A stretch of DNA of 6,426 bases from Clostridiales bacterium. GTDB taxonomy: Bacteria > Bacillota > Clostridia > Oscillospirales > Acutalibacteraceae. The notes under the pieces were generated by a model. It was not told where the DNA came from. It saw only the letters and a list, made by a program, of their open reading frames with translations, and did not search any database. The stretch lies in NCBI GenBank assembly GCA_019417145.1, contig DXVY01000080.1, positions 1-6,426 of the forward strand, read 5' to 3'. A program made the translations under genes and the position numbers. Positions 1 through 4,699 of this stretch are shown piece by piece (positions within the stretch are counted from its first letter, which is position 1; each line of letters opens with the position of its first letter).

Positions 1-288
1 GTATACGACCAAAACACCATGCGCATTTCCACCGGCATGCTCAACGATCTCCTGGCCGACGCCACCGCCCGTGTGCAGCCGCCCAGCGACAAGGGCAAGC
101 GGCTGAAAATCTATTATATGACCCAGGCATCCACCCGGCCGCCCACCTTTGTCTGCTTCTGTAACCGGGCCGACCTGTTCCACTTCTCCTATCAAAGATA
201 TCTGGAAAACCAGATCCGTTCTACCTTCGGCCTGGAGGGGACGCCGGTCCGATTTATCATTCGGGAGCGGGGCGAGGGGAAAAGGTGA
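1..288 (+). CDS. der: Ribosome biogenesis GTPase Der (EngA), C-terminal fragment
   Basis: This is the 3' end of an essential GTPase that helps mature the 50S ribosomal subunit. The reading frame is open from base 1 (V-Y-D-Q-N-T-M-R-I-S-T-G...) and stops at TGA 286-288, so 95 codons are present; the start and both GTPase domains lie upstream of the window. What is visible is the C-terminal KH-like domain that follows the second G domain. It shows the family hallmarks: RISTGMLNDLL, then PPSDKGKRLKIYYMTQ, then PPTFVCFCN, then the HFSYQRYLENQIR stretch and a closing GTPVRFIIRER. Full-length Der proteins are usually about 430-440 residues. The ATG at 19 is an internal methionine, not a start. Placement just upstream of plsY and gpsA matches the order I recall from clostridia. 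Identity is secure; only the missing N-terminal part is unknown. Confidence 0.95.
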   Translation, partial: VYDQNTMRISTGMLNDLLADATARVQPPSDKGKRLKIYYMTQASTRPPTFVCFCNRADLFHFSYQRYLENQIRSTFGLEGTPVRFIIRERGEGKR

Positions 289-494
289 TTTCCCCGCGCA
301 TGGGCATCCAGCGCGCCCGGCGTGTCCGGCGCCGTTTGGTTGCGTCGTGCAAAGGCCTTTCTCTCCGGAACGACTGAGCGGCGTGTAAGGGGGCTTTGGG
401 GGAATCCATGGATGACCCATGACTGCCGACCGAAGGGGTTGCCCCCGACCGGTGGGTTTGAACGCTGAATGAATTGTGCGGGAGTGATTTGAGG
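289..494. other. GC-rich intergenic spacer, der to plsY
   Basis: This 206-base gap is long for genes that are usually close together. I see no convincing gene, tRNA, known riboswitch or clean intrinsic terminator: GC-rich inverted repeats exist but none is followed by a run of T. Structure that can be seen: CCGG at both ends of a short loop in the 318-330 area, the palindrome AAAGGCCTTT at 351-360, the palindrome ATCCATGGAT at 404-413, and GGGGGC at 389-394 able to pair with GCCCCC at 441-446. No good sigma-A promoter was found. Lack of a terminator leaves open that der transcription continues into plsY. Confidence 0.5.
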
Positions 495-1187
495 ATGATC
501 GTAGCCATTCTGCTTATCTTGCTGGCCGGCGTGGCGAGCTATCTGTTGGGCAGTATCAATTTTGCCATTATACTGTCCAAGCTCTTTACGAAAAAGGACG
601 TGCGGGATTTTGGAAGCGGCAACGCAGGCATGACCAACGTGGTGCGCACTGCCGGCAAGCTGCCCGGCATCCTGACCCTGGTGGGGGATATCTGCAAGGG
701 GGTTGCTGCCGTGAGCATCGGCCGCTTTCTCATTTTTCCCTATCTGTACGAGAACCTGGGACTGTACGAGACCCTGGGATATGAATGGCTGTTGCCCATT
801 TACGGGGCCTTTTTCTGCGGTATATGCTGTATGCTGGGGCATATTTTTCCCGTCTTTTTCGGCTTCAGAGGCGGCAAGGGCGTGGCCACGGCCGTGGGCG
901 TGTGGCTGATTCTGGATTGGCGGGTGCTGCTGATCGCCCTGGCGCTTTTTCTGGCTCTGTTTCTCATAACCAAGATCGTGTCGGCCGGCTCTCTGCTGGC
1001 CGCCGCATCCCTGCCCTTCAGCACCTATTTTCTCTATCCCTTGGGCGGGCTGCAGGGACAGCTTGCCAACCGCTGGACGGTGACCGTTCTGGCGCTGCTT
1101 TTTGGTCTGCTGATCATCGTCAAGCATCGGAGCAATATTGTGCGGCTTTTAAAGGGCCAGGAGAAGCCCATTACGTCCAAGAAATAG
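495..1187 (+). CDS. plsY: Acyl-phosphate:glycerol-3-phosphate acyltransferase PlsY
   Basis: This integral membrane enzyme transfers an acyl group from acyl-phosphate to sn-glycerol 3-phosphate, giving lysophosphatidic acid, the first acylation of phospholipid synthesis. The 230-residue product has the usual family length and the three conserved cytoplasmic motifs: GSGNAGMTNVVRTAG (40-54), FRGGKGVAT (124-132, preceded by GHIFPVF with His116), and KHRSNIVRLLKG (210-221). Hydrophobic membrane segments lie around residues 2-25, 56-85, 100-120, 135-180 and 193-210. I chose ATG 495 because the hydrophobic first segment begins there and GGGAG at 480-484 sits 10 bases upstream; a TTG at 474 would add seven residues that do not resemble the family N-terminus. 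The neighbour gpsA, 11 bases downstream, makes its substrate, so the two are probably co-transcribed. Assignment is very secure; the start is likely. Confidence 0.96.
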   Translation: MIVAILLILLAGVASYLLGSINFAIILSKLFTKKDVRDFGSGNAGMTNVVRTAGKLPGILTLVGDICKGVAAVSIGRFLIFPYLYENLGLYETLGYEWLLPIYGAFFCGICCMLGHIFPVFFGFRGGKGVATAVGVWLILDWRVLLIALALFLALFLITKIVSAGSLLAAASLPFSTYFLYPLGGLQGQLANRWTVTVLALLFGLLIIVKHRSNIVRLLKGQEKPITSKK

Positions 1188-1198
1188 AGGTGTCAGTT

Positions 1199-2200
1199 AT
1201 GGCCAAGATCACGGTTTTGGGGGCCGGCGGCTGGGGTACGGCCCTGGCCATGGCCGCCCGCAGTAAGGGGCACGCCGCAACCCTCTGGACCCCCTTTGAG
1301 GAAGAGGCGAACCATATCCTTTCCTGCCGCCGGCAGGAAAGGCTTCTGCCCGGGGTGGAGATACCGGCCGATATCCACGTTACCACCCAAATAGCCGCCG
1401 CCTCCGGCTCTTTGATCACCATACTGGCCGTGCCCTCCCAGGCCATGCGCCAGACCGCCCGGCGGCTGAAGGAAATAGAGGACCCGGGTATCCTGGTCAA
1501 TGTTTCCAAGGGCATGGAGTCGGGCACCTACCTGCGCATGAGCCAGGTGCTGGCGGAGGAGATGCCCGGGGCAAGAATCGCCGTTTTGTCCGGCCCCTCC
1601 CACGCCGAGGAGGTGGCCCGGGGCGTACCCACGTCGGTGGTGGTGGCTTCGTCGGATAAGACGGCCGCCCAGACTGTGCAGGAGGCGCTCATGAGCCGGA
1701 CCTTCCGCATTTATACCCACGAGGATGTGGTGGGCGTGGAGCTGGGGGGAGCGCTTAAGAACATCATCGCCTTGGCGGCCGGCATCTGCGACGGGTTGGG
1801 CCTGGGGGACAATACCAAGGCCGCCCTGATGACCAGGGGGTTGACCGAGATCGCCCGTTTGGGGGTGTCCCTGGGGGCTCGGGAGAATACCTTTGCCGGC
1901 CTTGCCGGCATAGGGGACCTGGTGGTTACCTGCACCTCTATGCATTCCAGAAACCGCCGCTTCGGTATCCTGGTGGGCGAAGGGGCGGCCCCGGCCGACG
2001 CCCTGGCCCAGGTGGGCACCGTGGAAGGATATCACGCGGTTAAAACCGCCTGGGAGCTGGCCGGCCGGCAGGGGGTGGAAATGCCCATTACCGAGCAGTG
2101 CTATCATGTGCTGTATGAAGGCTGCTCGGCGCGGGAGGCCATAGCCCATCTCATGGGCCGACCCGGCAAAATGGAGCGGGATTCCTCCTGGCTGGGGTGA
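1199..2200 (+). CDS. gpsA: NAD(P)H-dependent glycerol-3-phosphate dehydrogenase GpsA
   Basis: This cytosolic enzyme reduces dihydroxyacetone phosphate to sn-glycerol 3-phosphate, the phospholipid backbone used by PlsY encoded just upstream. The protein is 333 residues, normal for the family. The N-terminal Rossmann fold has the dinucleotide motif GAGGWG at 8-13. Next come NVSKGMESGT (101-110), SGPSHAEEVARG (131-142), and the catalytic-domain hallmark ELGGALKNIIA (181-191), where Lys187 is the expected active-site lysine. DNTKAALMTRGLTEIARLG (204-222) and AGIGDLVVTCTS (236-247, then SRNRRFG) complete the substrate site. The start ATG at 1199 is preceded by AGAGG at 1186-1190, which overlaps the plsY stop codon and lies 8 bases upstream, consistent with co-transcription and perhaps coupled translation. 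The frame is open upstream through plsY, but nothing there resembles GpsA. A terminator follows 25 bases after the stop. Confidence 0.97.
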   Translation: MAKITVLGAGGWGTALAMAARSKGHAATLWTPFEEEANHILSCRRQERLLPGVEIPADIHVTTQIAAASGSLITILAVPSQAMRQTARRLKEIEDPGILVNVSKGMESGTYLRMSQVLAEEMPGARIAVLSGPSHAEEVARGVPTSVVVASSDKTAAQTVQEALMSRTFRIYTHEDVVGVELGGALKNIIALAAGICDGLGLGDNTKAALMTRGLTEIARLGVSLGARENTFAGLAGIGDLVVTCTSMHSRNRRFGILVGEGAAPADALAQVGTVEGYHAVKTAWELAGRQGVEMPITEQCYHVLYEGCSAREAIAHLMGRPGKMERDSSWLG

Positions 2201-2225
2201 ATCGGATAGATTGGCACAGCGGCAT

Positions 2226-2253
2226 AAACAGCCCCCATGGCGGGGGCTGTTTT
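2226..2253 (+). terminator. Rho-independent terminator after gpsA
   Basis: The arm ACAGCCCCC (2228-2236) is perfectly complementary to GGGGGCTGT (2242-2250) across a 5-base loop, ATGGC. Two A-T pairs (2226-2227 with 2251-2252) extend the stem to 11 pairs. The T-run at 2250-2253, followed by CC and more T, gives a short U-tract on the + strand. It lies 25 bases after the gpsA stop and should close the plsY-gpsA transcript, insulating it from the operon downstream. The A-run before the stem could give weak termination on the other strand, but I see no gene there. Confidence 0.9.
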
Positions 2254-2346
2254 CCTTTGGCTCCCTTCCGGTTAAGGGCGCGCCGATCATGGGGAGACGG
2301 CAAAATATCCAAAGGCAGAGCCCGGAGAGGGGAAAGTATCGGATGG

Positions 2347-2374
2347 TTTTTTCCCGTGTATCCGCGGGAAAAGA
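2347..2374. repeat. Orphan inverted repeat, role unknown
   Basis: TTTTCCCGTG (2349-2358) pairs with CGCGGGAAAA (2363-2372) around the 4-base loop TATC, with one G-T wobble; two more weak pairs (2347-2374, 2348-2373) can extend it. Neither strand has a T-run after the stem, so it is not a standard terminator. It is flanked by direct repeats GGATGG at 2341-2346 and 2376-2381. It sits about 40 bases upstream of the marR promoter, so it could be a regulatory site, a leftover mobile-element end, or chance. Confidence 0.5.
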
Positions 2375-2413
2375 AGGATGGGAAAAATGTGCGAAAAGAT
2401 TGCCAAAGCCCTA

Positions 2414-2442
2414 TTGACAGCAAAAAAAAATGCTCTTATAAT
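2414..2442 (+). promoter_or_regulatory. Consensus sigma-A promoter for the marR-ABC operon
   Basis: TTGACA at 2414-2419 and TATAAT at 2437-2442 both match the housekeeping consensus exactly and are separated by the optimal 17 bases. Transcription should start near 2449, giving a leader of roughly 50 bases before the marR ATG at 2501. The spacer carries nine consecutive A (2422-2430). So strong a core promoter in front of a MarR gene suggests that expression is normally held down by a repressor, probably binding the palindrome just downstream. Confidence 0.92.
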
Positions 2443-2463
2443 ATCAGACGTGCCGCGTAAATT

Positions 2464-2481
2464 TATGTAGCATGCTACGTA
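2464..2481. promoter_or_regulatory. Palindromic operator, probable MarR binding site
   Basis: GTAGCATGCTAC (2467-2478) is a perfect 12-base palindrome. It extends to an 18-base near-palindrome, 2464-2481, with a single mismatched pair (2466 with 2479). Size and symmetry suit a dimeric winged-helix MarR repressor. It lies about 15-32 bases after the predicted transcription start and ends 19 bases before the marR start codon, a position where a bound repressor would block initiation or early elongation. An overlapping smaller palindrome, TAAATTTA, occupies 2458-2465. Binding by the adjacent regulator is inference from position and symmetry. Confidence 0.7.
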
Positions 2482-2500
2482 TTGAAGGGCTGGTGAAGGG

Positions 2501-2974
2501 ATGGAGCCGCAAAATATAGGCTTTATGATAAAGATCTTGAGCGAAACCATCAGCCAGAGGGTCAATCGGGATTACAAGGCGTACAATCTGACCATGCAGC
2601 AGATGAAGATTCTGCATTTTCTCAAGCAGCGGGAGGGAAAGGAGGAGTCCAGCCAAAAGGATATCCAGGATTATATGCGCATATCCCATCCCACTACGGT
2701 GAATATCCTGCGCCTCATGCGGGAAAAGGGCTTTATCCAGGTATCCACCAGCCCAAAGGATAAGCGTATGCGAATGGTTACCCTGACGGGACAGGAGGAC
2801 AGCTTTGTAAAGAAGGTGATCCAGAGCAGGGAACGGCTGGAAAGGCAGTTGGTAAAGGGCTTGTCCGAAAAGGAGCAGGAGGATTTGCGGCGATATTTGC
2901 GGCAGATGTATGAAAATATCACGGAGGCCAATGAAAAGAAAGAGCGAATGAGAGATGAAAGGAGAAAGGTATGA
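2501..2974 (+). CDS. MarR-family transcriptional regulator
   Basis: This 157-residue protein has the length and layout of MarR-type winged helix-turn-helix regulators, which bind palindromic DNA as dimers and usually release it on binding a small ligand. An N-terminal dimerisation helix (about 5-27) is followed by TMQQMKILHFL (31-41), then the helix-turn-helix with DIQDYMRIS (54-62) and the recognition helix HPTTVNILRLMREKGFI (63-79). The wing STSPKDKRMRMVTLT (82-96) has the family-typical DKR. A long charged C-terminal helix region (about 101-157) completes the dimer interface. The ATG at 2501 has AAGGG at 2485-2489, 11 bases away, and a second purine run directly abutting it; ATG 2525 is an alternative. 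Its stop overlaps the next gene as ATGA (2971-2974), so it is translated together with the transporter it most likely represses. The ligand is unknown and no effector can be read from the sequence. Confidence 0.93.
   Translation: MEPQNIGFMIKILSETISQRVNRDYKAYNLTMQQMKILHFLKQREGKEESSQKDIQDYMRISHPTTVNILRLMREKGFIQVSTSPKDKRMRMVTLTGQEDSFVKKVIQSRERLERQLVKGLSEKEQEDLRRYLRQMYENITEANEKKERMRDERRKV
2958..2964 (+). promoter_or_regulatory. Ribosome binding site of first ABC gene
   Basis: AAAGGAG lies inside the end of marR, 6 bases before the ATG at 2971. It supports that start and, with the ATGA stop-start overlap, suggests translation coupled to marR. Confidence 0.8.
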
Positions 2975-4698
2975 ACAGGCTGCTGTTTAAGTCCATAAGA
3001 GAATATAGAAAACAGTCCATATTAGCGCCGCTGTTCGTAATGCTGGAGGTGCTAATGGAGGTGCTGATACCCTTCCAAATGGCCAAGATCATCGACGTGG
3101 GTATCCAGGGGAACAATCTCACCTATGTAATCGAGATTGGACTGGTGCTGGCGCTTTTGGCCATTTTGGCGCTGGTGTTCGGCGCATTGGCCGGCAAGTT
3201 TGCGGCCGAGGCCGGGGCGGGCTATGCCAAGAACCTGCGGCACGATATATTTTATAGGGTCCAGCAATTTTCCTTTAAAAATATCGACCGCTTTTCTACC
3301 CCCAGCCTGGTGACGAGAATGACCACCGATATCACCAACGTGCAGATGGCCTATATGATGACCATCCGCCTCATGGCGCGTGCGCCCATCATGATGGTGT
3401 TGTCCTGGATCATGACCCTGACCATCAACATGGAAATCGCCCTTTTGTTTTTGGCGGCGGTGCCCATTCTAGGCTTTTTGCTGTTGTTCATCGCCAAGCG
3501 AGCGCACAAGTATTTTGTTCGGGTATTTGACGAATATGACGTACTCAACAATTCGGTACAGGAAAATGTGAACGCCGCCCGGGTGGTCAAGGCCTATGTG
3601 CGCGAGGAGCATGAGATTCAGAAGTTCCATCGCATTTCCAAGACGGTTTTTGATCTGTTCACCAAGGCGGAGAAAATTGTCGCCTTTAACAATCCCCTTA
3701 TGATGCTCACCATGTATACGGTCATCCTGATCATGGTGCTGATCGGCGGCCAGGCCATTGTTGCCGGGGGCATGGAGCCGGGCGAGCTGACCAGCGTGCT
3801 GGTGTACGCCATGCAGATCTTGTCCTCGCTCATGATGGTCACCTTTGTTTTCGTCATGATCATGATCGCAGAGGCATCCACCGACCGGATCACCGAGGTT
3901 TTGCAGGAGGTCCCCGAAATGCAGAACAAGGAGGGCGCCGCCAAGGAGGTGCCCAACGGGGATATCGATTTTGAAAACGTGAATTTCAGCTATGCCGGCG
4001 AGGACGGCAAGCTGGTTCTCAAGAATGTGAATCTGCATATCAAGTCCGGGCAGATGATCGGCATCTTCGGGGGCACCGGCAGCTCCAAATCGTCTTTGGT
4101 GCAATTGATCCCGCGACTTTATGATGTGACCGGCGGCGCCGTCAAGGTGGGGAATATAGACGTGCGGGAGTACGATCTGGAGGCGCTGCGGGATCAGGTG
4201 GCCATGGTGCTACAGAAAAATGTGCTCTTCACCGGCAGCATCTATGACAATATCCGCTGGGGCGATCAAAACGCCAGCGATGAAGAGGTCCAGCGGGTAT
4301 GCAAACTGGCGCAGGCCGACGGCTTTGTCAGGGAATTTCCGCAGGGCTATAATACCATGATCGTGCAGGGGGGCAACAACGTTTCGGGCGGACAGCGGCA
4401 GCGGCTTTGTATCGCCCGCGCCCTATTGAAAAAGCCCAAGATCCTGATCCTGGACGATTCCACCAGCGCGGTGGATACCAAGACCGACGCGCTGATCCGC
4501 AAGGCCTTCCGGGAGGAAATACCCGATACCACCAAAATTATCATCTCCCAGCGCGTCTCCTCCATCGAGGACGCCGATCAGATCATCGTCATCGACAACG
4601 GCGAAATCAACGGCATCGGCACCTCGGAGGAGCTGCTGCGGACCAACCAGATCTATCGGGAGGTATACGAGTCCCAGGTGAAAGGGAGGGCGGAATAG
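2971..4698 (+). CDS. ABC exporter half-transporter with degenerate ATP-site residues
   Basis: This 575-residue membrane protein carries one six-helix transmembrane domain and one ATP-binding domain, as in MsbA/LmrA-type exporters. Membrane segments lie near 17-40, 53-75, 130-150, 155-175, 242-265 and 275-300. The ATPase domain (about 331-575) has A-loop Tyr341, Walker A GGTGSSKS (367-374, Ser372 replacing the usual Gly before Lys373), Q-loop Gln415, intact signature VSGGQ (471-475), and Walker B ILILDD (491-496). Asp496 replaces the catalytic Glu and Gln527 (SQRVSS) replaces the H-loop His. These changes mark the non-catalytic subunit of a heterodimeric exporter; the intact signature would complete the active site of its partner, encoded 1 base downstream. 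Start ATG 2971 overlaps the marR stop. The membrane domain is rich in Met (23 in residues 1-300). Multidrug or toxic-compound efflux is inferred from family and MarR linkage; the substrate is unknown. Confidence 0.94.
   Translation: MNRLLFKSIREYRKQSILAPLFVMLEVLMEVLIPFQMAKIIDVGIQGNNLTYVIEIGLVLALLAILALVFGALAGKFAAEAGAGYAKNLRHDIFYRVQQFSFKNIDRFSTPSLVTRMTTDITNVQMAYMMTIRLMARAPIMMVLSWIMTLTINMEIALLFLAAVPILGFLLLFIAKRAHKYFVRVFDEYDVLNNSVQENVNAARVVKAYVREEHEIQKFHRISKTVFDLFTKAEKIVAFNNPLMMLTMYTVILIMVLIGGQAIVAGGMEPGELTSVLVYAMQILSSLMMVTFVFVMIMIAEASTDRITEVLQEVPEMQNKEGAAKEVPNGDIDFENVNFSYAGEDGKLVLKNVNLHIKSGQMIGIFGGTGSSKSSLVQLIPRLYDVTGGAVKVGNIDVREYDLEALRDQVAMVLQKNVLFTGSIYDNIRWGDQNASDEEVQRVCKLAQADGFVREFPQGYNTMIVQGGNNVSGGQRQRLCIARALLKKPKILILDDSTSAVDTKTDALIRKAFREEIPDTTKIIISQRVSSIEDADQIIVIDNGEINGIGTSEELLRTNQIYREVYESQVKGRAE
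4681..4690 (+). promoter_or_regulatory. Ribosome binding site of second ABC gene
   Basis: The purine run AAAGGGAGGG lies inside the last codons of the first ABC gene, 9 bases before ATG 4700. It fixes the start of the second subunit and supports balanced production of both halves from one transcript. Confidence 0.8.
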
Positions 4699-4699
4699 A

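Noticed and set aside
149..388. 79-codon + strand frame overlapping the end of der
   Set aside because: It is a shifted frame over conserved der codons with no good ribosome binding site or recognisable motif.
192..1127. 311-codon open frame on the minus strand opposite der and plsY
   Set aside because: The product is rich in Gln, His and Gly with no family motifs and lies opposite two well-supported genes; it is a shadow of their codon bias.
785..1198. Possible 138-residue N-terminal extension of GpsA
   Set aside because: The frame is open through plsY by chance; the extension is Arg/Gly/Ser-rich and unlike GpsA, while ATG 1199 has a good ribosome binding site and begins the Rossmann fold correctly.
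1193..2290. 365-codon open frame on the minus strand opposite gpsA
   Set aside because: It mirrors the GpsA reading frame, has a low-complexity Gly/His-rich product, and would cross the gpsA terminator; no family motif is visible.
2197..2460. Small + strand open frames in the gpsA-marR spacer (2197-2460 and 2211-2417)
   Set aside because: They run through the terminator hairpin and promoter, are basic and low-complexity, and lack a convincing ribosome binding site.
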